From assembly GCA_002478115.1 (NCBI GenBank), contig DLMH01000136.1, forward strand, positions 1-64,000: DNA of 64,000 nucleotides, written 5' to 3'. A program made the translations under genes and the position numbers. Positions 50,712-59,016 of the stretch are shown in pieces. This DNA comes from Candidatus Acidiferrum typicum (GTDB lineage Bacteria > Acidobacteriota > Terriglobia > Acidiferrales > UBA7541). The notes beneath the pieces were generated by a model. The model did not search any database. It worked only from the letters and a program-made list of their open reading frames with translations, and was not told the DNA's origin. The stretch's first letter is position 1; each line of letters starts with the position of its first letter.

Positions 50712-52115
50712 TCACTGCTCCTTTTTTGCGGCTTTTGCTTTTGGGGACTCCACCGGCGCGCCCGTTTCACTCTCCGGCTCTTTCTCCGCCGGGCGCAGAC
50801 GCTGTATTTTCACGCGGGCCACGCGCCGCCCATCCATCTCTACCACAGAGAAGCGATAGCCGCCGAACTCAAAGCTCTCGCCGCCGCGCGGGATGAACCC
50901 CAACTGGTCCATCACGAAACCGCCCACGGTCGCATACGCCGGATCTTCCGGCAACGAGATGTTGTACTGCGTATCGAGGTCGCGCACGTTCAGCGCCGCA
51001 TCGAACACCACCGCGCCATCGGCAAGCGTCACCGGCCGCTCCACCACATCGAACTCATCGTGTATTTCCCCCACGAGTTGTTCCAGCAGATCTTCCTTCG
51101 TGACCAGGCCCAGGATGCTGCCAAACTCGTCCACCACCATCGCGATGCCCACGCGCCGCGCTCGCAATTCCAGCAGCAATTCGCTGGCCGGCTTCGTTTC
51201 CGGCACAATCAGCACTTCCCTCAGCACGCGCCGCAAATCAAATGGCGGCGCCGGGGGCAAGTTTTCCTCCAGGCGGCGTTCGCGGTCCAGCAACACCCAC
51301 ATCATGTCCTTGATGTGTACGAACCCCAGCACGTGATCTTCCGTGTCGCGGTAAACCGGAATCCGCGAGCGCTGCGTCGTGGCAAACACCCGCATCACTT
51401 CGTCCAGCGAAGCTTCCACCGGAAGCGTGTGCATATCCGGCCGCGACACCATGATTTCCCGCACTTGCAGTTGGCTCAAATCAATCGCGCTGAGAATGAA
51501 TTTCTCTTGCCCAGGCGCCAGCAATCCTCGTTCGCGCGCCTGCTGAATCTGAATCTGCAATTCTTCCGTGGAATGCGCAACGCCATGGCCCGTCGGCGCC
51601 GCCACTCCCAGCGCTTTCACAATCCCCCCGGAAATGCCGTCCAGAAGGTCGATCGCCCAGCGAAACGTATTGAGGAACCACTGGAAGGGCCGCGCCACCA
51701 TCAACGCCACGCGCCCGGCACGCGCCAGGCTGATGCTCTTTGGCACCAACTCGCCAAACACCACATGGATTGCGCTGAGGAAAAGGAAGGCGATGGTCAA
51801 CGCGACGCCGTGCACCAGCAGGAGCATGCGCAGGCTGCCCTGCGCCGGCATCACCTGCTGCACCAGTTTCGCCAGCGTCATTTCGCCCAGCGCGCCAATC
51901 GCCAGGCTGCTGAGGGTTATGCCCACTTGCACGCCGGAAACCACGCGGTGCAAGTCGCTCAGCAAATGTTCGACGATGCGCGCCTGCGCATTGCCCTTGG
52001 CCACCAGTTGCCGCACACGCGACACCCGCACGGTCACTAGCGAAAATTCCACCGCGGCGAAAAAGCCGTTCAACGCCACCAGTACGAACACGCCGATCAG
52101 CCGCACCAGGAACAT
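50712..52115 (-). CDS. CNNM/CorC-type membrane protein with CBS pair and CorC domain
   Basis: 467 residues. An N-terminal CNNM (DUF21) domain of four helices contains LNGFFAAVEFSLVTVR, GVQVGITLSSLAIGALGE and HVVFGELVPKSISLARA. Two CBS domains follow (MVSRPDMHTLPVEASLDEVMRVF and RRVGIAMVVDEFGSILGLVTKEDLLEQLVGEI), then a C-terminal transporter-associated domain (YATVGGFVMDQLGFIPRGGESFEFGGYRFSVVEMDGRRVARVKI). Family members affect Mg/Co efflux; older names call them hemolysins. The ATG at 52115 sits 12 codons inside a longer frame. Confidence 0.9.
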   Translation of the reverse strand: MFLVRLIGVFVLVALNGFFAAVEFSLVTVRVSRVRQLVAKGNAQARIVEHLLSDLHRVVSGVQVGITLSSLAIGALGEMTLAKLVQQVMPAQGSLRMLLLVHGVALTIAFLFLSAIHVVFGELVPKSISLARAGRVALMVARPFQWFLNTFRWAIDLLDGISGGIVKALGVAAPTGHGVAHSTEELQIQIQQARERGLLAPGQEKFILSAIDLSQLQVREIMVSRPDMHTLPVEASLDEVMRVFATTQRSRIPVYRDTEDHVLGFVHIKDMMWVLLDRERRLEENLPPAPPFDLRRVLREVLIVPETKPASELLLELRARRVGIAMVVDEFGSILGLVTKEDLLEQLVGEIHDEFDVVERPVTLADGAVVFDAALNVRDLDTQYNISLPEDPAYATVGGFVMDQLGFIPRGGESFEFGGYRFSVVEMDGRRVARVKIQRLRPAEKEPESETGAPVESPKAKAAKKEQ

Positions 52116-52193
52116 TCTCTTGCGTACTCCCCAGCCGCATTGTAGCAGCACCTATCCTGCCCGGGGGGCCGGCGTCGTAAGGAGTTGCCTCGA

Positions 52194-52325
52194 TTACGGT
52201 CTTACGGGCGAAGCATCCTCAATCGCCGCGATCAGGTCCTCGTAGTCAAACGCGCCGTCATGCCGCTGGCCTGATAAAAAACGTTGGCATGCCATTCACG
52301 CCGCTGCGCACGCCGCCGAGAGCGT
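52194..52325 (-). pseudogene. C-terminal remnant of a DsbA-like thioredoxin-fold protein with a frameshift
   Basis: On the minus strand GGVRSGVNGMPTFFI (about 52325-52280) reads as the cis-Pro region of a DsbA-family oxidoreductase. A small length change next to ATCAGG then shifts the frame, and the sequence continues as GQRHDGAFDYEDLIAAIED to a TAA at 52194. Both halves match the usual C-terminal order of the family (TPTFFING-RHDG-DL-AAI). A stop precedes the first half and no N-terminal CxxC region is found. It lies between the CNNM gene and the penicillin acylase gene. Confidence 0.65.
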
Positions 52326-52401
52326 ATCAGCACTGGATTCATCTTTTCGCCAGGTTGCGCGGCTTTCCCGCCTCCACTACACTTATTTCCTCAGCTTTGA
52401 G

Positions 52402-54867
52402 GTGGAATTCGACTTGCGCGTCATCCTCCGTCTTCTCTCTTGGCTTTTCGCCGTTGTGGTCCTCGCCTTCGCCGCCACCATCTGGTGGTTCGTCTATCGC
52501 CCGCTTCCCCAATTGGACGGCACCGCACCGCTCCCCGGCCTGCAGGCCAGCGTCACCGTGGAACGCGATAACTGGGGCGTGCCGCACATCCGCGCCGCTT
52601 CCATCGAAGACCTGGCCGAAGCTCAAGGCTACGTCATGTCCCAGGACCGCCTTTGGCAGATGGATCTGCTGCGCCGCGCCGCCCGCGGGCAGCTCTCCGA
52701 GATTCTCGGCTCCGCCACTGTAAAGATTGACAAGGACTTCCGCGTTCTGAACTTCGGCCGCACCGCGCAACGCGAAGTGGAACAGATGGACCCCGACCAC
52801 CGCCGCATCCTCGAAGCCTACGCCAAAGGCGTCAACCGCTTCATCGAGCAGCATTCTTCCAAACTGCCGATGGAGTTCACGCTGCTCAAGTACAAGCCGC
52901 GGCCCTGGCAAGCCTCGGACTCCCTGGTCATCGGTGGTTACATGTATCGCACGCTCACCTACACCTGGCCGGATAAGCTGCATCGCGCCATAGTCACCGA
53001 GAAGGCCGGCCCGGAACTCGCCAAGGATCTCTACCGCGATGATGCCGCCCTGGACCATTTCGTCGTTGGCGACCTCAACGCCAAGGAAAATGGGCATGAC
53101 GCCTCGCAAGCCGATGCCGACGACGACGATGATGACGATGAGTTGGACAGTGATGACGTGCTGAAAGCCGGGCGCGAGTTCCCTGCCCCTCCCAATCTCG
53201 CCAGCCAGCCGGATCTCACTTCCGCGCTCGCCGCCAGTGTGAAGGATTGGCTGCTCGAATCGCAGCGCGATATCCGGCGTTCGCTCGGCAGCAACAATTG
53301 GGTGGTCAGCGGCTCTCACACCGCCACAGGCAAGCCGCTCTTGGCCAACGATATGCACCTGGAGCTGACGCTGCCGCCGATCTGGTACGAAGTGCACATC
53401 ACCGCGCCCGGCTGGAACGTCAAAGGCTTTGCCCTTCCCGGTTCGCCGCTCGTCGTCGTGGGCCACAACGACCGCATCGCCTGGGGCTTCACCAACAATG
53501 GCGCCAGCGTGCAGGACCTCTACCTCGAAACGTTTAATCCCGCGAATCCCGAGGAATATCGCGTTAACGGCCAGTGGAAAAAGGCCGACGTTTTCGACGA
53601 AGTTATTCACGTGAAGGGCGCTCCCGACGAGCACTTGAAGCTGATCGTCACGCGCCATGGGCCCGTGATTCACCCGGACGACGGCAAAAGCTACGCCATC
53701 CGCTGGACCGCGCTCGAACCCGGTGCACTAGCCAACTCCTATTTATGGCTTGGCAAGGCGCAGAACTGGCGCGAGTTTCTGGAGATTATGAGGCGCGTGT
53801 GGGGCCCCGCACAGAACGCCGTTTACGCCGACGTGAACGGCAACATCGGCTACGTCTTGGCCGCGCGCGTTCCCATACGCAAAAAGGGCCACGGCGAAGT
53901 ACCTGTGCCAGGCGATACCGACGATTACGAGTGGACAGGTTACATCCCCTTCGATCAGTTGCCCCGCAGCTACAATCCGGAAAGCGGCCTCATCGTGACC
54001 GCGAATGCGCGCGTCGTGGGACCCGGCTACAAACCGTATCTCACCGATGATTGGGAAGAGCCCTACCGCACTGCGCGCATCTACGACTTGTTGCACGACA
54101 AGCACGACCTCCGGCCCGAGGACATGCTCAAGGTCCAAACCGATGCGTACAGCTACCCGCACGCCTTTCTCGCGGAGCAGCTTGTGGCTGCCGCGCAAGT
54201 GGCGCCCCCGAAGGATCCCCGCGCGAAAAAGCTCATCGAGCAGGCCAAGGATTGGAATGGCATCGCCGACCCCAACTCCGTGGTCGTCTCTTTCCTGAAC
54301 GTAGCGCTGTACCGCGCGCTCGATCTCATCCTCGAGCCGCATCTTGGCCCGGACACAGAGCTCTACCATTGGCGCAAGTTGGCTTTTCTGCAGCGCATCC
54401 TTACCGAGCGTCCCGCACGGTGGCTCCCAGCGGAGTTCAAGAACTATGACGAACTTCTAAGCGCCGCCGCCGACTGCGCCGTCGAGCGCCTGGAAAAACG
54501 TACCAATAAATCCGACCCCGAAGACTGGCAATGGAAGCGCTTCAACTATCTGGATATGCTGCATCCCCTCGGCCGCGAAGGCTTTCTGAAGAAGCTCTTT
54601 AGCCTTTCCGATCAGCCGCAGGCAGGGACCGCTTTCAGCCCCCGCGCCGCCAGCCGCAACTTTGGCCCCTCCGAACGCTTTGTGGCCAATCTTGCGGATT
54701 GGGATCGTTCCATCCTCCTCATCCCTGCGGGACAATCCGGCCAGCCCGGCAGCGAGCACTACACCGACCAGTTTCATTACTGGCTCGAAGGCAAACCCAT
54801 TTACGCGCCCTTCAGCAACGCTGCCGAAGCCAAAGCCAAAAAACACACGCTAACCCTGCATCCTTGA
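52402..54867 (+). CDS. Penicillin acylase family (Ntn-hydrolase) protein
   Basis: 821 residues, an N-terminal signal anchor (LRLLSWLFAVVVLAFAATIWWFVY), then the alpha chain with VTVERDNWGVPHIRAASIEDLAEAQGYVMSQDRLWQMDLLRR. The autocatalytic site is Gly296-Ser297 in RSLGSNNWVVSG; Ser297 would be the nucleophile at the start of the beta chain. HITAPGWNVKGFALPGSPLVVVGHNDRIAWGFTNNG is the beta-chain core. Family members cleave amides such as beta-lactam side chains or acyl-homoserine lactones. A run of aspartates (~residues 237-252) lies in the spacer before the cleavage site. The start is uncertain: GTG at 52402 or TTG at 52414, which has GAGGTGG at good distance. Confidence 0.9.
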   Translation: MEFDLRVILRLLSWLFAVVVLAFAATIWWFVYRPLPQLDGTAPLPGLQASVTVERDNWGVPHIRAASIEDLAEAQGYVMSQDRLWQMDLLRRAARGQLSEILGSATVKIDKDFRVLNFGRTAQREVEQMDPDHRRILEAYAKGVNRFIEQHSSKLPMEFTLLKYKPRPWQASDSLVIGGYMYRTLTYTWPDKLHRAIVTEKAGPELAKDLYRDDAALDHFVVGDLNAKENGHDASQADADDDDDDDELDSDDVLKAGREFPAPPNLASQPDLTSALAASVKDWLLESQRDIRRSLGSNNWVVSGSHTATGKPLLANDMHLELTLPPIWYEVHITAPGWNVKGFALPGSPLVVVGHNDRIAWGFTNNGASVQDLYLETFNPANPEEYRVNGQWKKADVFDEVIHVKGAPDEHLKLIVTRHGPVIHPDDGKSYAIRWTALEPGALANSYLWLGKAQNWREFLEIMRRVWGPAQNAVYADVNGNIGYVLAARVPIRKKGHGEVPVPGDTDDYEWTGYIPFDQLPRSYNPESGLIVTANARVVGPGYKPYLTDDWEEPYRTARIYDLLHDKHDLRPEDMLKVQTDAYSYPHAFLAEQLVAAAQVAPPKDPRAKKLIEQAKDWNGIADPNSVVVSFLNVALYRALDLILEPHLGPDTELYHWRKLAFLQRILTERPARWLPAEFKNYDELLSAAADCAVERLEKRTNKSDPEDWQWKRFNYLDMLHPLGREGFLKKLFSLSDQPQAGTAFSPRAASRNFGPSERFVANLADWDRSILLIPAGQSGQPGSEHYTDQFHYWLEGKPIYAPFSNAAEAKAKKHTLTLHP

Positions 54868-54893
54868 CAGGTTTCGGCAAAACTGTAGGTCGA

Positions 54894-54934
54894 TGTCATC
54901 CCGAGCGGAGCGAGGGATCTGCTTTTCGCAAGAG
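54894..54934 (+). repeat. 41-nt dispersed repeat, copy 2
   Basis: Matches 40693-40733 with one difference (GAGCGGAG for GAGCGCAG). It is followed at 54958-54978 by a hairpin with a 7-bp stem, CCCGTTC/GAACGGG. No T-tract follows. Confidence 0.85.
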
Positions 54935-55025
54935 ACCAGAAAAAACAGGTTCCTCGTCCCGTTCAATAAGCGAACGGGTCTCGGAACGACATTTGCTCGG
55001 ATTTTTCAGCAACCTCTAATCACAC

Positions 55026-55865
55026 ATGCCCGAACTTCCCGAAGTCGAAGCCGTAACGCGCAGCTTGCGCCCGCTCGTCCGTGGACGCCGCATTTGTTGC
55101 GTGCACATCTTTCATCCCATCGCCACCAAGCCGCAATCCCCCACGCGCCTCGCGAAATTCGCCGAGAGACGCCGCATCCTCGATGCCTCGCGCCATGGCA
55201 AATATCTCCTGCTCGTGCTCGACCGCGGCTTGATTGAAATGCATTTCCGCTTCGATGGCCAGCTAATCTGGTTTCGGAGCGCCAGTGAGCTTCTTCGCCG
55301 CGCCAATCAATCGCCCGATGGCGTGCATGTGGACGTTGCGCTCGAACTCGACAAGGGCGTGCTCGGATTCGCCGACCAGCGCCATTTTGGGCGTGTGCAC
55401 CACTGGGAGTCTTTTGAAGCCTGCCCTTCCCTTCGGGCTCTCGGCCTCGATGCCCTTTCGCGCGAATTTACGCCTTCCTTTCTCCACGCGCATCTCTCCG
55501 CTTCACGCCGCCCTTTGAAGGAATTTCTTCTCGATCAATCGAAAATCGCCGGAATCGGCAACATCTATTCCGCTGAAGCTCTCTGGCACGCTCGCCTAGA
55601 CCCGCGTCGCCCGGCGAATTCCCTTAGCCGCACGGATTCCGCGAAACTCCATAAAGCGATTGTGTCTGTTCTCCGCCGTGCTTTAGAATGCTGTCTGGAC
55701 CCGGCGCCCGACTTTCGTGATCCGCAGTGGTGGTTCCAGGGACTCGAAAAAATCCTGCGCGCCTACCAGCGCGAAGGATTGCCGTGCCGCCGCTGCGGGC
55801 GTGCCATCCGGCGCATCGAACAGGGTGGACGTTCCACGTACTGCTGTTTGCATTGCCAGAAGTAG
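55026..55865 (+). CDS. mutM: Formamidopyrimidine-DNA glycosylase
   Basis: Removes oxidised purines such as 8-oxoguanine and nicks the abasic site. 279 residues. MPELPEVEAVTR has the catalytic Pro2 and Glu3; Lys59 in RHGKYLLL is the conserved active-site lysine. IAGIGNIYSAEALWHARLDPRRPA is the helix-two-turn-helix, and the C-terminal zinc finger has Cys pairs in LPCRRCG and YCCLHCQK. It opens a plus-strand run of five genes, xseB next after 20 nt. Confidence 0.94.
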   Translation: MPELPEVEAVTRSLRPLVRGRRICCVHIFHPIATKPQSPTRLAKFAERRRILDASRHGKYLLLVLDRGLIEMHFRFDGQLIWFRSASELLRRANQSPDGVHVDVALELDKGVLGFADQRHFGRVHHWESFEACPSLRALGLDALSREFTPSFLHAHLSASRRPLKEFLLDQSKIAGIGNIYSAEALWHARLDPRRPANSLSRTDSAKLHKAIVSVLRRALECCLDPAPDFRDPQWWFQGLEKILRAYQREGLPCRRCGRAIRRIEQGGRSTYCCLHCQK

Positions 55866-55885
55866 GAGTTCGCTGAGGAAATGCC

Positions 55886-56158
55886 GTGAATCAAACTGCT
55901 CTGAAAAAGCCGGAACCTCCCAAGAAGCCTGATTTTGAGCGCTCCCTGGCGCGCCTCGAAGAAGTCGTGCGCAAACTCGAAAGCCCGCAGCTTTCTCTCG
56001 ACGATGCCATGAAGCTGTTTGAGGAAGGCGTGGGCCTTTCCCGCGAATGCCAGAAGCAATTGGAAGAAGCCGAGGCTCGCGTCGAAATTCTGTTGAAGAA
56101 AGCCGACGGCAAGCTCGCCGCCGAACCCTTCGAACCCGAAGGAGAGAGCAACGCGTAA
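55886..56158 (+). CDS. xseB: Exodeoxyribonuclease VII small subunit
   Basis: 90 residues. FERSLARLEEVVRKLESPQLSLDDAMKLFEEGVGLSRECQKQLEEAEARVEIL is the complete XseB signature, a helical hairpin that binds the large subunit XseA. It starts with GTG at 55886. The large-subunit gene xseA is not adjacent. ispA follows after 39 nt. Confidence 0.95.
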   Translation: MNQTALKKPEPPKKPDFERSLARLEEVVRKLESPQLSLDDAMKLFEEGVGLSRECQKQLEEAEARVEILLKKADGKLAAEPFEPEGESNA

Positions 56159-56197
56159 CGATCCCGCAACTCCGCCGACAGGAACTCTTTCATTCCG

Positions 56198-57079
56198 ATG
56201 AAACTTCCCGCCTTTTTTGAAGAAGACCGCATCGCCGTTGACGCCCATCTCGACCGCCTGATGCCCGCGGAAACGCTGCAACCGCCCTCGATTCATCAGG
56301 CCATGCGCTATTCCGTTTTTGCCGGCGGCAAGCGCATCCGTCCAATCCTGTGCCTGGAAACGGCGCGCATCTTTGACGCCGACGTTTTGCCTGCCTTCTA
56401 TCCCGGTTGCGCCATCGAGTTTATCCATACCTATTCCCTGATTCACGACGATTTGCCCGCGCTCGATAACGACGATCTGCGCCGCGGTAAGCCCACCTGC
56501 CACAAAAAATTTGGCGAAGCCACCGCGATTCTTGCCGGCGATGCGTTGCTAACGCTGGCCTTTGAAACCATTGCCGCTTCCCCGGCCCCAGCGGATCGCC
56601 GCGTCGCCATCATTACGGAAATCTCCACCGCCGCCGGCACCATCCATGGCATGGTCGGCGGACAGGTTGCCGACCTCGAAGCCGAAGGCCGGCGCGTTGG
56701 CCCCGAAACACTTGAATACATTCACCGCTCAAAAACTGCCGCGCTCATTCGCGCTTCGCTCGCTTCCGGCGCTCTCTCCGCCGGTGCGCCCCCCGACGAT
56801 GTGGCGCGCCTGCGCCGCTTCGGCGAAACTATCGGCTGGGCCTTTCAGGTCACCGACGACATCCTCGACGTCGAGGAATCCTCCGCCGCGCTCGGCAAAA
56901 CCGCCGGAAAAGATATCGCCCAACAGAAGGCCACCTATCCCGCGGTCTTTGGCCTGCCCCGCTCCCACGAAATCGCTAATGAACTGGCCAACAAGGCCAT
57001 CGCGGAATTGCAGCCCTATGGCGAGCGCGCCGAATGCCTCCGCGCCATCGCCGAATTCCTGGTCCTTCGCCGCACCTAA
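56198..57079 (+). CDS. ispA: Polyprenyl diphosphate synthase (farnesyl/geranylgeranyl type)
   Basis: Condenses isopentenyl diphosphate with allylic diphosphates. 293 residues. GGKRIRPILC binds IPP, the first Asp-rich motif is LIHDDLPALDNDDLRRGKPTCHKKFGE (DDxxxxD type), and the second is FQVTDDILDVEESSAALGKTAGKD. The four-residue insertion in the first motif (DDLPALD) is the short-chain type II pattern of bacterial FPP/GGPP synthases. Product length is not certain. Confidence 0.92.
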   Translation: MKLPAFFEEDRIAVDAHLDRLMPAETLQPPSIHQAMRYSVFAGGKRIRPILCLETARIFDADVLPAFYPGCAIEFIHTYSLIHDDLPALDNDDLRRGKPTCHKKFGEATAILAGDALLTLAFETIAASPAPADRRVAIITEISTAAGTIHGMVGGQVADLEAEGRRVGPETLEYIHRSKTAALIRASLASGALSAGAPPDDVARLRRFGETIGWAFQVTDDILDVEESSAALGKTAGKDIAQQKATYPAVFGLPRSHEIANELANKAIAELQPYGERAECLRAIAEFLVLRRT

Positions 57080-57124
57080 GATTTTCAGTTTCCGGCGGCG
57101 CCCCCGCATTCCGAAAGAAACGCA

Positions 57125-57886
57125 ATGCCACCCAAATCCCCACGCAAGCGGCTCGACCTTCTCCTCGTCGAGCGTGGCCTCGCCGAATCGCGCCAGAAAG
57201 CGCAAGCGATGATCCTGGCGGGCGAGGTCACCGTCGATGCCAAGCGCGCCGAAAAAGCTGGGCAACCTGCCGCGGAGAATGCGCACATCGAAGTTCACAG
57301 CCGCCTGCAGAAATATGCCAGCCGCGGCGGCTTCAAGCTCGAAGGCGCACTGGAAGATTTTCGCGTCAGCCCGCAGGGGAAAGTCTGTCTCGACGTGGGT
57401 TCCTCCACCGGCGGCTTCACTGATTGCCTCCTGCAGCAAGGCGCGGCACGCGTCTACGCAGTGGACGTCAATACCGATCAACTCGCCTGGAAATTGCGCG
57501 AAGACCCGCGCGTGATTGTCCTCAAGAAGAACGCCCGTGAATTGGCGCCCGGCGATCTTCCCGAACACGCTGACCTCGTCGTCATTGATGTTTCTTTCAT
57601 TTCCGTCACCAAGATTCTTCCCGGAGCCGTCGCCTGCTGCAAGCCCGGCGGCAAGCTGCTCATCCTCATCAAGCCGCAATTTGAACTGGAGCGCGCCGAC
57701 ATCGGCAAGGGCGGCATCGTGCGCGATGCCAAGCTACATGAAAGGGCCATAGCCAGTGTCCGCCGCGCCGCCGAATCCCTCCGCCTCACCGGCCTAGAAG
57801 TCTCTCCCAGCCGCCTCCCCGGCGCGGAGGGCAACCAGGAGTATTTCCTTCACGCGGTGAAACCCCCTACGGTAGAATCGCTCTAG
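57125..57886 (+). CDS. tlyA: TlyA family rRNA methyltransferase/S4-domain protein
   Basis: 253 residues. An N-terminal S4 RNA-binding domain (RLDLLLVERGLAESRQKAQAMILAGEVTVD, ~8-65) precedes a FtsJ-like SAM domain with CLDVGSSTGGFTDCLLQQGA (SAM motif I) and LVVIDVSFISVTKILPG. Tail signature RLPGAEGNQEYF. By family it 2'-O-methylates 16S and 23S rRNA. It starts 46 nt after ispA and lies 3 nt before nadK. Confidence 0.93.
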   Translation: MPPKSPRKRLDLLLVERGLAESRQKAQAMILAGEVTVDAKRAEKAGQPAAENAHIEVHSRLQKYASRGGFKLEGALEDFRVSPQGKVCLDVGSSTGGFTDCLLQQGAARVYAVDVNTDQLAWKLREDPRVIVLKKNARELAPGDLPEHADLVVIDVSFISVTKILPGAVACCKPGGKLLILIKPQFELERADIGKGGIVRDAKLHERAIASVRRAAESLRLTGLEVSPSRLPGAEGNQEYFLHAVKPPTVESL

Positions 57887-57889
57887 TCC

Positions 57890-58765
57890 ATGCAGCCTAC
57901 TTCTCCCTTCAAGACGATCGGCATTATCTCGCGGCCCCGGCGTACCAACTTGGCCGAGGTCATCCCCGGGCTGTTGCGCTGGCTCGAAGAGCGCGGCGTA
58001 ACGCCTATCTACGATCCCGAAACCGCCAGTTGCCTGAAGAACGGAGCGCTCGGCACCACACGCCGCAAAATCGCCGAAGAGTCTGACCTGCTGCTCGTCC
58101 TTGGCGGCGACGGCACGCTGCTCGCCGCGGCCCGTGAAGCCGCCGAGCGCGCCGTCCCCGTGCTCCCCATCAACATGGGCAGTCTTGGCTTTCTCACCAG
58201 CTTCACAGTCGACGAGCTTTATCCTGCTCTGGAAAATGTGCTGGCGGGGCACGCTACGATCAATGAACGCGTGCTGCTGCTCGTCGAGCGCGTAAACGCA
58301 GGCCAGATCGTCACGCAACAGCGCGTCTTGAACGATGCCGTCGTTCACAAAGGGACTCTGGCGCGCATGATCGAGCTTGAGCTTTTCATCGATGAGGGCT
58401 TTGTCTGCCGCTACCGCGCCGACGGCTTGATTGTCGCCACGCCCACGGGCTCCACGGCCTATTCCATGTCCGCCGGCGGACCTATCGTCCATCCCGCTGT
58501 GGAATCCATCCTCATCACGCCCATCTGCCCGCACACGCTCAGCGATCGGCCCGTCGTCGTGCGCGACACTTCAAAGGTTGAGTTGCGTCTCTCGGAAACC
58601 GCGGATTCCGTGTTTCTCACCCTCGACGGCCAGACCGGCGTGCCCATGCAGCGCGGCGATCGTGTGCGCATCACCCGCGCCCCCGAACGCCTCAAGCTCA
58701 TCCAGCCGCCCAACAAAACCTATTTCGAGATTCTTCGCAACAAACTCAAATGGGGCGAAGCCTGA
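57890..58765 (+). CDS. nadK: NAD kinase
   Basis: Makes NADP from NAD and ATP or polyphosphate. 291 residues. LLLVLGGDGTLLAAAREA is the GGDGT motif with catalytic Asp; INMGSLGFLTSF binds NAD; RADGLIVATPTGSTAYSMSAGGPIV is the central signature and LSDRPVVV the C-terminal one. Last of the mutM-xseB-ispA-tlyA-nadK run. A repeat island follows. Confidence 0.95.
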   Translation: MQPTSPFKTIGIISRPRRTNLAEVIPGLLRWLEERGVTPIYDPETASCLKNGALGTTRRKIAEESDLLLVLGGDGTLLAAAREAAERAVPVLPINMGSLGFLTSFTVDELYPALENVLAGHATINERVLLLVERVNAGQIVTQQRVLNDAVVHKGTLARMIELELFIDEGFVCRYRADGLIVATPTGSTAYSMSAGGPIVHPAVESILITPICPHTLSDRPVVVRDTSKVELRLSETADSVFLTLDGQTGVPMQRGDRVRITRAPERLKLIQPPNKTYFEILRNKLKWGEA

Positions 58766-58778
58766 GCGCCACACCAGC

Positions 58779-58813
58779 CTGTGGCACAGTCACTCCTGAC
58801 TGTGCTCTTGGGT
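58779..58813 (+). repeat. 35-nt palindromic dispersed repeat, copy 2
   Basis: Identical to 28567-28601, with the perfect 9-bp stem at 58784-58805. First hairpin of the island after nadK. Confidence 0.85.
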
Positions 58814-58828
58814 CTACTCCTGTAGTGG

Positions 58829-58881
58829 CCGATCTTCAGATCGGTTCCCCTGTAGCGCAGGGCAAGTCCGCGAGCCCTGCG
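58829..58881. repeat. Two further hairpins in the post-nadK island
   Basis: CCGATC-TTCA-GATCGG at 58829-58844 and CGCAGGGC...GCCCTGCG at 58856-58881. Neither is followed by a T-tract. Together with the neighbouring repeats they make four consecutive stem-loops in ~130 nt. Confidence 0.7.
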
Positions 58882-58887
58882 GCATCA

Positions 58888-58959
58888 TGGAGTGCGGCGG
58901 CTTGCCGCCGCTTTCACGCCATGAGCAGCTCCGCCAGAGTGTCTTTCTCACGAGGCTGT
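58888..58959 (+). repeat. 72-nt dispersed repeat, copy 2
   Basis: Partner of 48751-48822, same length without gaps. Contains the 8-bp GC-rich stem GCGGCGGC/GCCGCCGC at 58894-58911. Confidence 0.85.
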
Positions 58960-59016
58960 GGCGGCCGCCATTCGGATGAGTTCTTCCTCTCAACTCAGGC
59001 TTCCGAAAAATCCCTT

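Noticed and set aside
50334..52040. 568-residue open frame on the plus strand across dppB and the CBS-domain gene
   Set aside because: Spans two clearly recognised minus-strand genes and their junction; composition (HRQ-rich) is typical of antisense translation.
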